NCBI RefSeq assembly: GCF_964355755.1
Contig: NC_092671.1
Coordinates: 16,961,501 to 17,021,500, forward strand
Length of the DNA: 60,000 nt
Origin: Antedon mediterranea
Taxonomy: Eukaryota > Echinodermata > Crinoidea > Comatulida > Antedonidae
Reading direction: 5' to 3'
Under the pieces are notes generated by a model, which was given only the letters and a program-made list of their open reading frames with translations, ran no database searches and had not been told where the DNA came from. Below, piece by piece: positions 33,001 to 48,000 of this stretch. The translations under genes and the position numbers were made by a program. Position 1 is the first letter of the stretch. Each line of letters begins with the position of its first letter.

Positions 33001-36000
33001 ACATGTTATAACAGTTTTTTCTCTTTTTGTCTTTGATGGATTTATTTAAATCCTAATTTATATAAGATACACCAACATGAATACTGTATTAGGTAACTAT
33101 TCACAGGGGTACATGTATTTTTCCTTTCATGTAATTCCATAATTGCTTTTTTTCGCATAACAAACAAATATTATTTACGGTTGCTTTTTGTTCATGTCTA
33201 AAATATGACATCAACATCAACTGTTGATTTAATAATTTATAATTGAAATGTTGTTAACATTCAATAATATCATTTAATTGTTTTTATGGCCATTAGAAAT
33301 ATACTACAGTACTGTACCCATAGTTTGTTGTCCAAAATATTCTATTTTGATATGATTAACTGTCAAGTTAATATAATTATCTAATTAATTTTTAATATTC
33401 AGTAATATTGTAATTGTCCTTATAGTGCTACTCACTTTTGAGTTACATTACCATTTAATAATATATAATTGTAAGGTTTTTTTTTATATTTAATAAGTTT
33501 TTTTGCCGGTCACAAGTACACTACTGTAGTCTATTATGATTAACTTAATCAATTTTGAGTTATAATTTATAATTGAAACATTTTTAATATTCAGTAATAT
33601 TGTAATTGTTTTAGTGCACCAAACTTTTGATTTACCAATAATTATAATTGAAAAGTTTTAAATATTTTAGTCTTTAGTGTCCATTGCAAGTACACTACTG
33701 TATAAACATTGTATGCTAATTATGATTCACCTGATAACTTTTGAGTTATAATTTATAATTGAAATGTTTTTAAATAACATTGTTTTAATTGTTTTTAGTT
33801 TCCATCGCAAGTATCCTACCCACATCCTTTATAGGGTTTATGCTGACTGCCTCGGATGCGACAGATGTCAGCCGATCAGTTGGAACTTTTGAGGTAACAC
33901 AATATTAATTAAGAATAATATTATGTTAAATTAACAAGGTTCCAATGTGCCATGTGTCAAAATATGGGTTGTTAAACACATTCAAAAAGATGCAAGTTAT
34001 ATAGAGTATATACAGCAACACATTATTTCCATTTTAATTGGCAAAATAAAATTGAATCTTAAATCTTGAAGGAGACCAGTAAATACTACGAGTGCTATTT
34101 AATGAGTTAAAGCCGAGTTGAATAGGACAGTTTTGCTATTAAATCAATAAATATTCACTCAATTGAACAAATATAAAACATTTATTTTGTTTATAACACA
34201 TCCACTGTATTAGAGTAAACTTTGATTCACTTAATCAGCCGCTTCCACAACAAATTAGGTGCTTGGATCTTGGCTAAGAGAGCAGATCAGTTATAGGCTG
34301 CGCCACCACTAATGGTTGGTTTCCTGTTGCCTAATATGTCACCTTAATAGTACAACAACTTTGTTATATAAAATGTGTATCATGCAATATTACCTTCAAT
34401 CGCTGAAATGGGAGAAAATATTGCATGGCATGTGATACGAAATCAACCAATCAAATGGCAAGGATACACTTCATGTTAGCTTCATCTCTGTATGATTTTA
34501 ATTACATCTTACATCGGATACAGTTATAACTAATTGTTTTTCTCATTCTAGCTTCTTGATTCAAGAGGATCAATGTTTGCACCTTTTTGCACGCATGCTG
34601 TCACTCATACGTCAAACATGATGAGAACACGTATTGGCTTTCGTTGGACTGCACCTTCAGGGGACAATGCACCGTGTGTTCTATTTAGGTATGTAGCTAA
34701 ATCAAAATTCAATATTACGTTCATGTGATAGTGCCTGTTATTAATTATCCTTTACCGATAGTGGCGTAGACAAAAAACGTTACCTGTAACCGATACATGA
34801 GATGAGGATGAGTCAATAACGATAAGTGAATAACATTCCCTTGAGGGAAAACCAACGCTATTAGTAGTGTTCAATTACTTCTAGTGAAGTTAATATGTAC
34901 TTGTTGTGTTGTATCGTGTTCTTAAAGAACAGTTTTTTGATAAAAATAGACTGAAGTATAAGATGGTTACTGTATGGTAGTTTAGGAAGATTACTTTATT
35001 TCTTACTAATTAAATCTTTTACTGTGTATGTGCTTACCTTCACATTGGGAACTTTTCAATTAACACACACCATTAAAGACTAGGCCTACACAGCAATATT
35101 GTGTTCATGACCATCAATAGACTTGCCCCAAGTCTGTATTGTTTTTTTTATATAATTTATTTGTTTTTATTTCGACCGCGATTTTTGTCTGAAAATACAG
35201 ACTTGTGAAACACGTATAGAAATCGATTTGCAGACCGCAAACAACTGATAAGAATGACGTAGGTTATCATACCGTATTTGGCTATATGGGGCGGGCGGTA
35301 TGTAAATATGGATTTCAAATCAACCAATGATCATTTTGTTTCAAAATGAAAAAGATCGAGTACGTACAGTGCTGAATGTACGATCGAGACTGTTGAAATA
35401 TGAAATCGTGTTGCCAAGTTGTTTTGTTTATTAATTGTTTAGTCCTTAGCCTAGGCCTACTTCAACTCGCACGTATGATCTGCCAAATAAAACGCCAATA
35501 AGAGGTAGGCCTACATACCACCACCGGCACACAACAGGATTCACACAACAGACAGGGCTACGACACCACTACACAGAACAGGACAGGGTCTAGGTGGGAT
35601 TTAAATCAAATTATCTCCGCGTAATATTATTAATTAAATGATCCATTCAATGTTTGATTTGCGGAGAAGCAAGACGAGTTTTCATGTTCTTGGGGAAAAT
35701 CCCATCAAAATCATTTCTAGCCTTCAGAAACATAACATAACATAGCGCATGCGTACCATCTTAGTTGTTGAGTCTTTGAAATTCTGAAATATGAATATTA
35801 AAACAGTGTACGAGTGAGTAGCCAATCGCATGCAGCTGAAACTAGTCAACCGGATAATCTATGCACCAAGAATTCTTGGTGTCAAACCACGTGACTTTTG
35901 CGTGTTTCCCCAGACGGAGTATCCAAACTCAAGTAATACACGTATGAAACGCCATATGTGCAAAAATGTTTATATTTTTACTAATATTAAGAAAAAACTC

Positions 36001-39000
36001 CGTCTGGAGCCCAGACTAGACCATCAACTAAGAATTTGCTATAAGTACAGAAGCTATCACAACCATCCTATTTTGTATCATAACTAATATTCGGCAATTT
36101 CATAAATTTATCTGGAGCAAGTATGTATGTGCTCTTAATCATTATCATCAAATGTACAGATGAAAATACATAAAAAGTCGTGGTATAAGCTTTGCACAGT
36201 CAATTCTCCCAATAACAGGACACCCTTGGGCTAGGTCATAGCATCTGTTTTCAAAGAAAGCTTCGCAATTTTAAATTTACCTTGAGAAAATTTTTATGAA
36301 GTACGTTTTTAAAGAGTTGACTTTTGTGAACAGAATTTGTATTATTTGAGAAGATTTTCATACCTGAATGAAGATGACACCTGAGACATTAACGCTAATG
36401 ATTAATTAGTTGTAACAATTTGTGAAACCCTTAAAAATTTGCTAAGCATGACAGATAACTGAAGGCTATGTGTTTTATGAAGTGTTAAGAAATTTAAAAT
36501 CGCTGAAAATGACATCTCTGCTTGTATTAATATTGTACATGACTGGTTTCTGTGAATTAAATCAAGAAGCATACATACTGTACACATATGTTTACACATA
36601 TTATTAAGCCCTAACATGATGGAAATAGATGCATAAACACTTGACATTTCAAATCAACGAAACGTTTTGTTTCATGTATTTATTATTCCAATTTATTGTG
36701 TTTTTATAATAATGGATGTTTATGAGTTGGATGGTGAGAATATTTTATAAGTTGAAAAAAAAGACTGTTTTATTTTTAAAGAGGCGGAGCTAAGTTGAAA
36801 ATAGAGCAGTCAATTTGTCATCAAATCAAATATTCTCTCCATTCAACAAAATTATACAAATAATTTATTATTTGTTTTATAACACACCTACTTTTATTCA
36901 ATTTATCCATTGTAAATCTTTAATGAAAATAGACTGAAAAGATAGGTCATTAAAAAGGCAGTGCTCCAACTTCAGACGTAGAGTAAAACAGTTATAGACA
37001 GCGCGCAAAACAAATTGATTTCCGAAAGCGATCAGTCAACAACACTGCGTGGCAAAAATTCTCAAAATGTTTACATAAAGCATGTTAATTATTACCATTA
37101 CATATCACTTTTTCGTTAGATAGGGCCAAATAACACATGATACGTAATTGACCAATCAAATTGCAAGATGCATATCATGGCTGTCTGTCCTCTACAAACT
37201 ATATGAGTTGATGCGGAGAACAGAAGTATTGAATACAAAAATGTATTACCTTTACCATTAAGAGCATTCTATTCATCAGAGCCACTTTTTTTTCTTCAGA
37301 TATTCTTATTGAAGTAAATAACTTTACCACCTGTAATAATACATACAAATTTAGGTATTTGTTTATACACCAATTGTGAGAATGGTACTCATGTTATGTT
37401 TTACTTGATGAGTAAACGGTCATACATTAACTGTTAATGATCGACAAATTTAAAAGCTTTGAAATGTCTTACTCCTGGGCTGTCACCCTTTCAATACTAG
37501 TAATCAAAAACTGACTTTTATAAACATTCAAGACGTAAGAAAACGCAATCCAATTTGATATGTAATCACTATAAAATTCAAATCACATTTTAGTATTACG
37601 AGGATTACAGTATTTGATATATTATTTTGACATTTAGACTCAATAAAACACCTAGATTATCTATATTTGATTGACGTGCCCATACAGTAATCACATATCA
37701 GCTGAACTTTGGAGGATGGGTTAAATAATCTCTGGAGATTTACAGTACTATCTATTTTTAACTAAGGCTGTGTTTATACAACATCCTAAATTTGAACACG
37801 TCTTTAATTTTTAGCCTGTTGCACGGGCCGAGGTCAACCCCACAAAAACCTTGCAGTTATACATGAAATCGTAATACCGTGTTATACCAAGTTGTATATT
37901 GCAAGCATTATGAATTAATATGAGTTTATTAAGGATTTTAATAAAGGATGATTTCGTTTAAAATTTAGTTTATTCAATTATTGATTTTTTAAATCTGCTT
38001 TTGAAATTAGAAAAAAAAAATGTTTTACAATTAGGATAAAACTATGCTACATTTTGCCAAATTATGCCAACATTTGATTAGCGTTAATGTTAAGTGCTAA
38101 ATCGGTTAAAATATGCAAAAAAAAAGCACAATTATCTACTAGATTTGGTCAACATTTTCACACCACATACTTTTATTTAACATGAGGTCAAAACAATACC
38201 CTGAGGACACTTCCAACACGCCAACAGCAACCGGGAATCCACAAAATTTTAGGATTCAGCCAAGTAGCCTTTTTGCAATTAAAATCTCATTACACGGAAT
38301 CTCTTTGATGTTATACAACACACTTCTCGTAGGCGTGTTCAATATGCGTGTTGTATAAACGCACCCTAAAACTCACTAAAATACTTTATAATAAAACTAT
38401 ACTGTATATGACAGGTATGACTAATTGTCTGTCTGTCTAGCTTTTATGCGAATATGTATCAAACCGAGTGCAAATTTTAACTGAAAAGAGTCAATTGTCA
38501 CTTGACTAGTGATAAAAATATATAACATTGTATGTTACATCTATGTTCTTTGGCCCTTAACTTGTTCAATACAATTGGAAAATAGGGTAATAAACCAGTT
38601 TGTATACAGTACTCAGAGCTGACTGACTTCTGCTTCACCAGTGTATTACTAACATCGGCCAACTACACGTTCAATAAAATTGAGTTTTTTCTATAAGAAA
38701 TAGATTACTAAAAACATATTTGAGATAAAGCCAACAAATTCTAAAGCATAATGTTACCATGAACATAACATGTTTTATATCATCAGATGATTGGGTATAG
38801 ACATTACCATAATGCTTTTGGTATGCGTAATTGACATTTATTATGCATGCAAGTTTGCCTAGTGGAATATTAAGAAAAAACAAATCCACTGAAAATGTTT
38901 TTGCATACAAATGTTTCTCTAACCTTGTTTTGGTGATCTCTAAAAATGCACAACGTCTCAAGTAGGGACCATAGCAGTTATACAACTTCAAACTTGATTC

Positions 39001-42000
39001 AATAATGCTCCTTCAATACAATAAAAAAAAAAAGACTTAAAATTAAAGATCTCACTGTATTCAAATTCTAGATCTCAAATGTAGTCAAAAGCCTTGTTTG
39101 CACTTTAAATTATTACCATCATTTCATTTGGTTGGTTTTACCAAAATTTAATTGAAAACTATCGATTGAAGTTTGTGGGTAAGAACTCCTAAATTTAGTC
39201 GCATGTTCAGATTGGACTTTTCTTGATAAAGTTAACAAACTGAAAGTTAATTCATTTATAAAACATAAACGAACATTTTCTCCTGTTTTAAAAGAGTCTG
39301 TCCTACTGTGCAGGCAGTGGTGGCTAAAATTAATCACGATGTTAATTTAACACCGAAGAAATCGTAGCGTAGCCAGCATTAAAATTGGCCTTTTGTTCGT
39401 CAATTTGGCTGGGACTCTTAATTTGACAATATTGAAGTCCAGTGCGAACAAGGCTAAAGGTTACAATTAACAAATTATATAGTAACTATGGAAACCAAAG
39501 TCAAAGGTGTTAAATTGGAAGTATAATTTCTAGTACAAATATATATTATAATATAATAATGAATCAAATATCAGTCAGTGGGGAAATTAAAATACATTGA
39601 ATATTAAATGTCAACAAATGTCTCATTAAAGCCCAATAACCTTAAACTGTTAATCCAATTTAAACTTTTAATTAAGGTATGAGAAACTAATTAGAATTTA
39701 TTAATTATTTATTTTGTAATAAGGATTTTAACACGATAATATTAGCTTCGCGTGGAAAAGTTATCTATGAATGTGTAAATAGGAGATTAATTGCACACGC
39801 TCTGGAGACAAACCCTAATACGTTTGTCCTCATGTTGTTTATTTTAAATACTTTTATATTTTTACCACTACTTGTCTGATCTTATTTACTTAAATATTGT
39901 TTATTTTTATTTGATACAATTATTATTAGTTTATATTTTGTGCTTGTAAAACCAGGCTTAAAGCTCTATATATTGAGCTTATTTGGTCTTTTTCAGGCTT
40001 TGCATCTTTTATTCAATACCTTGAATTAATCTGTAACAACTTATCAAGTGTGATGCATTGTGAAATGAATAAATAAATGAAAAATGAACATGACTGTTTT
40101 TCAGTGGTCAGAGCAAGGAGACCTCCTTTTTTAAATTTTTCTTTTTACAAAATCTGTAAAGCAATGTATTTGCTATGTCTTTCGTAAACTCAACCAGTGT
40201 AACAAATTAAATATTGATATTTTCATGTGTTGTGTATGAAAAAGAGAACTTTGCACATGGTATGCAAACTGCCTGTGTCAGGATAATGTTAAGCTCTGTC
40301 TACACTATCAAACTTTATGTGACAAAATATTTGATGTGCATGATGATGTCATATCACTACCATATTTGGGCACATCACACTTTTTTTGTCAAATTAGTTT
40401 GATAGTGTAGACCAAGCTTTACACCGATACAAATACAGTGTATTGTAACACTGCTGCAATACATACATATACACTAGGTTTTTACTCAGGGTATCCCGAG
40501 TCTAGGACTCTCTCATCTTCTCCTCCATCCGACACTATTGAGTAAAAAGTGCGATTTATAAAGTACTACTTCTCCCTTATTGGTTGTAGTATTGAGCTGG
40601 GATTTGGCATGAATATACTACAGGGACATGTCCTCAAAGCTATAGAGCCGGATTTTTAAATTTCAACCCGGATGCAGCCATATGACGTCTCGAAGATGGT
40701 ACTATATAGCCATATAAACTATTTGGTAGCGAGGTTATTGATGTTTATGGGACGTCATATCTTGTCTTATGACGTCATTACAGGTTCTTTTGCTGTACCC
40801 CGAGTATTGCACATTCGTGCTTGTTTAACTCACAGGTGTTATGTTATGTTCTCAGTTTAAGTCGCACAATGTACCAATAACTGTAATCTATTCTTAATTT
40901 ATTATAAAAATTGTAAAATATTAAAATTGTTTCATTTAAAATACAGTGTCAATAAAATACTAAATCATAATATTCAGTGTTTATAATGATGAATTCAGAT
41001 AAAATCTTTTTTCCAGATATGATATTTGTCTAGACAAAAGATTCTTTATTACAAACATTCATGTATTTTATATCTTCTTCCAATTAAAAATGAAATTGAA
41101 GTCTACTTTCATCTTGATACAACTGAAATGCTCTCTCAAATATAGTTATATTCAAGCATTACATCTTAATGCAATAAGTCAGAGACATTACAAGGTGAAA
41201 ACAATACTCTCTTATAAATGATATAACAGGATTTCTAATTGTCGTTTCAAATGTTCATCAAATGATCATAACAAACACCAATGCTTTTAACCTCTCTAAT
41301 CCATGATATTATTTCCAGGATTGTTTGCCTTCAAACTATGTCATATGTGAGAAAAATTATTTGACATAACAGTCTCAAAAAAGCTTTATTCACTTCTTTC
41401 TCTGTACAGTACAAAGATATATGGAACAAATCAAATTCAGTTTATATGTAGATATGAAAAATGACATGCAGAGATAAATGAAATAACTGCTGTAATATAA
41501 TCTGAAATATATTTAGGGGATTGAGGCCAAGTTAGTAAATATATAAACATATTTTTATCTAAAAAATAGACCCATATTGAAAAGTGTACATTTCTATTTT
41601 TATAGGCATTCCTTTTGGGCATAATATTTTTTAGAACAGTGTACTATATACTATTTAGTAATATGCATGTACAAAATAATGCATGTGATATTTTAGTTAT
41701 TATCTAAAAAATAGAGCAGAATGTGTACACTGCATTCCATAAACACAATGTACTTTCATTTCGATAAATGCCTTTTGGGCATAATATTTTTTAGAACAGT
41801 GTACTATTATACTATATAGTATGATGCATGTACAAAATAATGCATGTGATATTTTAATAAAGCTTTATTTAGGTCAAAGTTTCCAGCAAACACCCACGGC
41901 ACTGAGCAGGTGTCGCCAGAGTATGCTACAGAATTAATCTAAGGAGAAAATGATCCCGAGACTAAATGCTTTATAAATATTGATACAATTCCTTAGCATA

Positions 42001-45000
42001 GAGAACCTTAATTAAAATATACCGTCACAAATATGGTAAGATGAAGTGAAGACAAATATTAGTTAGTGTAGTTTAAAAGTTTATAACAAAAGTAGAAAGA
42101 GTCAGAAATAGCTAGAGGATTTTAGTGATAACATTATTCAAAATCACATTAAATTGAGAATACGAATATTAGCAATAATAATTTTTAAAATGAAAATAAT
42201 CATGATAATGATTATAATTATTAATTTTTCTTTTCTACAGGGCTGTTGTTGTTCAGAGTAGAGGTGTCTGGTATCGTGATGAAGGAGATCTTAGTCTCCA
42301 GATATGCCCAGAAGGTAAGGCTATAATATTATGATTTAAAATAACCTTTTCTTATTTATCCAAATCAGTTGTGTTGCACTATATAAATCATATTTTTTTA
42401 TGAGAATCATTTTAAGTTTGAAAACGATGTCATAGTCCATAGCTACATACAATACATAAATTGTATGGAGTTCAGTGGCGTAACACAGATGCCGTGAGGC
42501 CCCTGGTTTAGGAACCTTAATTGGCCGTCCAACGCTGGATGCTTTAGTCGTGTTTAGCTTTTTCGACATATTTTATTGCCTGTTTTTCCTCTTGCCACTC
42601 CTCAGGGGCCCCCATAAGCTCTGGGGCCCCCATAAGCTCTGGGGCCCCATAAGCTCTGGGGCCCCCATTAGCTCTTGGGGCCCCATAAGCTCAGGGCCCC
42701 CATAAGCTCTGGGGCCCCATAAGCTCTGGGGCCCCCATAAGCTCTGGAGCCCCCATAAGCTCTGGGGCCCCTGGGTTTAGCCAGTGAGCACTCGCAGCCA
42801 CTATGCCACTGGTTGAGTTTAATTCACCTATGAAAGTTGCAATTTTGCCACAAAGCATACAGTATATCTCTCGAAAAGATAAAACCATGTTAATATACCA
42901 TACATGTCGAATATCTGTTTAGTATATTGAGGGTACAAACATGCAATGATGAAAATGTGTTGTAATTTCATTAAGCTCACTACGTAAATCTGAAGCAAGT
43001 TTTTATCATTTCCTTTTAGTAGTAACAACATACACTATTTTACAATTTAGATTGATTTATTTACGATTTTAATGAGATTTTCTTCGTATGGACGAAGTGA
43101 AATGAAATGAAAAAAAAATGTTGTAATCATTATTGCACATAACTCTTCAAAAAAACGACAATTTACACCTTTTAAATGATAATTATAACACAACTTAAAC
43201 GATTATTTCTTAAATCTTCCATTAGATTTATGCAATTATTTTGAAATAAATGCCCACACAATTAATCTGAAATGTCAAGATACTTCAATGTTTGTTTTTA
43301 AAACCATTCATTCTCATCTATCAGTGCATGTGGTGCAAACCATTAACGTCATACATATTAAAATTATAGAAATGCATTCATATACAAAATGAGAATACTG
43401 GTATATATATTACGAATATTAAAGCTCAGGTACAGGCATGACTTAAAGCTCAGGTAGAGGCATGACTTAAAGCTCAGGTACAGGCATGACTTAAAGCTCA
43501 GGTACAGGCATGACTTAAAGCTCAGGTACAGGCATGACTTAAAGCTCAGGTACAGGCATGACTTAAAGCTCAGGTACAGACATGACTTAAAGCTCAGGTA
43601 CAGGCATGACTTAAAGCTCAGGTACAGGCATGACTTAAAGCTCAGGTACAGGCATGACTTAAAGCTCAGGTACAGGCATGACTTAAAGCTCAGGTACAGG
43701 CATGACTTAAAGCTCAGGTACAGGCATGACTTAAAGCTCAGGTAGAGGCATGACTTAAAGCTCAGGTACAGGCATGACTTAAAGCTCAGGTACAGGCATG
43801 ACTTAAAGCTCAGGTACAGGCATGACTTAAAGCTCAGGTACAGGCATGACTTAAAGCTCAGGTACAGGCATGACTTTTAAATATAATATCTGGTTAATTG
43901 TACATAAATCAAATATTTGTAACAGAAATCAAGACGAAAAAACATGAATTTCCCTAAATATTATGTCAAATACAAAATTTGGCAAATTTTTTTTTTCAGT
44001 AGTTAGGTAGTTTAATCTAATGTAATAACATCTCTGGTGACTCCCTAGAAGGTGAAAAAAGATGGTGGATATACGGTGGATAATTTTTGCTATAGCATGA
44101 AAATAAAAATCTGAAGTTGAATAAAAATACCAGAAATGTAAAATTCAAGTTATATTACCTATATTTAGTCATCTGATAACATTTTTCATAGCTTTTTAAA
44201 ATGCCTCTCTATTTACAAATTTTGTGTACAAATGAATATAGATTTTAATGTGTAATTTGAATTATCCCCCCACTGATAAGTGTTTATTTTCAAAAAGCTC
44301 GAGTAACACAAATAAAATTCTGAAACATTGGAGAAACTATAGATCGATAATTATTGGAATGTATGATCAATAGAAATTTTTTGCCCGCACTTGGCCTTTA
44401 ATGCAATGAAAACATTACATTTGCTGAATTACAGTAGTCAGTTGTTCTTTTTATGATCATGTAGAAAGGCTATGTAAAATTTGAAATTCAGAATATTGAA
44501 TAAATGTCATATAAACTGTATTTGTACTCTCTCTGTATGTAGACTATGTAGGCTAGTTGGTGTACATTTTCCATTAACTTCTGAAGTACATTACAGTTAG
44601 TCCTGCAAAGTAAGATGCTTTACTCCCATTGCCTCCTTTGGATGAGACATAAAGCCGTGGGTCTTGCGTACTTTCAATACTTGGTATAATATTTTTTTTA
44701 AGTAGGGCATTGTCTATGGATGGCCTAATCCGAATTTCCTCAGTTTCTAGTTAAGCTTGAGACAGCTAATACCTTAAAATATAAATTCATACAGATAACA
44801 AATTAGTGCCTGGATTTCAGATGAGTAATAATTATAGTTAAATGCTTATAAAATAAAATGAAGAGACAATTCCGAGCTTTTGGAAAGGACTACTGCATGC
44901 CTTCATTGGGTGTTATATAAAGTATATTACAATAAAAATTACTATATTGAACACAAAAAGTGTGTGGAACGAAATTTATTTATTTATTTATTTATTCATG

Positions 45001-48000
45001 TATAAGAAACATATTGAAAATTGACAGCCGAAGCTGAAATGAGTTGCATTACAAAGATAAAAAATACAACAAAAAAACATTGAAAAACATGACTTGCTAA
45101 AGTCTGATATAAAATACTGTGTTGAAATGTACTGTAGGGTCAAAATGTGTGTAGCAAAAAACATGGCAACTTTAACAAACAATTTCCAAATAAGGATGTG
45201 GGATAGACCCATTGGATAGCACAAATTAGACTGAATAAATTGCTCTCTTAACCCATTGTTTAATTTTGATTTTAACAATAACTTGTCAGGAACAAAGCTG
45301 AAACAAAGAATGACATTACCAGTACAAAGCAATATTGATTGTGCATTGTCTATCAGACATCCTAAGACAATAATTAGTTCTTTCCTGTTTTTTTTTCTTT
45401 CTATCATTAATATCTTTACTACCAAAACACTTTTTTTCCTGCTGTTTCCTAAAATAATGTTTATTTAATCACAATTGAAACATATTAAAAGAAATAAAAA
45501 TAGATATTTGATAGCTGACCTTTCCGGCAACAGAATCCTTTAAATTAGCAATCATCAACCGATCTCTTGTTACAAATTGTTGTATTGTTGGTTCTTGCAT
45601 TTGTCTAAAAATACATTTAAATGTATCTCAATGTATTCATGAAATAAATATACTTTGAATATAAATAAATTAGTTTAGTTTTCTAAATCATTGAGAATAT
45701 AGTTTGTGTAGAATGTATGATAGATCAATTTGGTTTCTTAAAATCCTATGCTAAACACAAACCATCCACTAGTCTGACACTGGACATCCTAAAACATTAT
45801 AATGTAAATGGTTATACTGTATCACAGAATTATATTTAGTTGATCTGCACTCTAGTGTGGGTCACCTGTTGAGATTGTCAAGTCTCTTTTTTGTCTTCTA
45901 TGTTTCTACACTAAATTTTGATAGTTGTCTCATAAGTTGCTTTCTTTTATTGTTTGACGGTTTCGTGACGTTTCAATCAAAATACTTTGATCGTTGATGG
46001 CATTCTCACTCCTGAGGAAGATCAAAGTATATTGATCGAAACGTCAAGAAACTCAACAGTTCTTTTCAGAACTAACGTGGTATACCGTAAGCTTTATAAA
46101 GTATCAACAATTGTTTTCTTTTAGTTACTTGGCCTTCTACCACACCTGTTGAGCCAGCAAACGAATGCTGCGCTCCTGGATCTGCAAAGTATCACATGAC
46201 ATTTGTTGGAACATGGTCACGTCTAACACACCCAAAAGATTACCCACCTGGTAAGTGTCATTAATGTTAAGCTTATAATAAGTCAATGTAGATGTGATGA
46301 TAAAATCCATAAGTTGAAAGTTTAAACCCCAACATGTAGAAACTAATATTTTATAAGGCACAACTTACAAGGCTGGAAATTCACCATATTCAATCACATA
46401 ATAATGTTAAAATCTTTATTTTGTAGAAAAGATTTGTTTACAAACAAACATGAAGAATGGAAGAACTAATGTTTTATAAGGCACAAGGCTTGAAATTCAC
46501 AATTATTGTTACCCCGTTTATTATAATAAAATCTTTATTTTATAACGGAAATAAGATCTTCTTTCTACATCTAGGAGTATAAACAAATAGGCACATGTAA
46601 GGTATCATCTATATTAAGCCTAAAAATCTTGTTTGAAAAACTTTTTTTTAAATGGTTCCCTAAATTGTTTATAAAACCCACTAATGTACCATTATATGAT
46701 TACATTTACGATAGATGGAATATCATAATGCCTATGACAACTTAATGTGAAATACTAGCTAACTCTTCAATGTACAAAGTAAAATATATAACTCCAAGCA
46801 ATGAAATGTCATTAGCATTCAATATTTCGATATACCATTTGTGTAGTCTAAAAAATAAGTCAACCAATCAATTCCACAATTTATAAATGTGATAGCAGGG
46901 GCAGATCCGCTAAACATTTAATATTAATAGTTAGTCAAAAATTAAATAGTAGTTCATAATTTTATTTAATCTGTCAAAATAAGGAAGTACATGCCCCAAG
47001 CAATAGCGGAATAATAATCTTGTTTGTATTGCGTTTCATTTATTATATTGTTTTCGATATACAATTTTAAAATGATTTCCACAGATTACATAAATCATTG
47101 GTCTCCATTTGTTGGAGCAACCCACAGTAAAGATTATGTTATTTGGGAATATGGTGGCTATTCTACTACGGGTGTAAAAGAAGTCGCTGAATGGGGATCA
47201 GCTTCTGCTATGGAAAATGAAATTAAAGAACAGGTAAAGTTATACTCTATAATGTATATTCCTGTAAGCCTATGCTCACCTGATTCTCTGTACTGTATCT
47301 CTACATTGTATACTTTGACCAGTAACATAGGCAAATTCTATAATACAGTGTCACGTATACATCACATGTGATACATTCTACACATAGAATATACCTATGA
47401 TACTGGACAAATCATACATACTGTAAAAATCGACTACTACTAATAATTGAAAAATATATTACAAGATAATGTGTTCCTAAAATCTTAAAATTAAAGAAAC
47501 ATAATATCTTAAAAATCGCATGGACCTACATCTTATATAGAAAAAGTTATTATTTGCAAAAAAAAACAAGTATTGGTTATAGGCGAGACAAAGAGACGGC
47601 AATGCCATAAAAAACCTAGACAATTATACGTGTTTTGAATTCAGCTTGAAGCCTCTGGCTGATATGGAATAATTTTAGACTTTAGAAATTTAGCATCATT
47701 TCTTTTATATTGTAATTAAGTTGACCGGACAACGCATGATTCAAATTTCTATTTATGAATGTTGACTGGAATTTAATTTAGTAAATGGATTTCTAGCACT
47801 TATAGTAAATGTTTAGTTATTCTGCATTAGTGTAAATATTTTTCAGTAGTAAATTAACTATAGTACTAAAAAAAATGTATTCACTTGTTCAATGTAAAAA
47901 TTCAAAAAATGTACTCATGGCAAGTGTCCACTGAGGCTGTGCTGCATTATAGCCTAAACAATTATATACTGGATAAAAATAAATAGTGTATTCTCATTTT

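Larger units (their letters stand above)
34689..42240 (+). other. Spondin intron 3 (7.5 kb)
   Basis: No further exon recognised. Holds the MITEs at 37766, 39090 and 40293, a LINE tail near 39840-40085, a tandem duplication at 41530-41870 and an 18-bp perfect palindrome CACCAAGAATTCTTGGTG at 35864-35881. Confidence 0.6.

Noticed and set aside
42691-42888. Minus-strand frame with GAPELM repeats
   Set aside because: It is the translation of the GC-rich minisatellite.
43421-43876. Regular 24-bp repeats resembling a CRISPR array
   Set aside because: Units are directly abutting with no spacers, in a eukaryotic intron; a minisatellite.
44988-45425. 145-codon open frame on the minus strand in spondin intron 4
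   Set aside because: It covers a LINE/SINE 3' tail ending in AATAAATAAATAAA; residues resemble no protein family.
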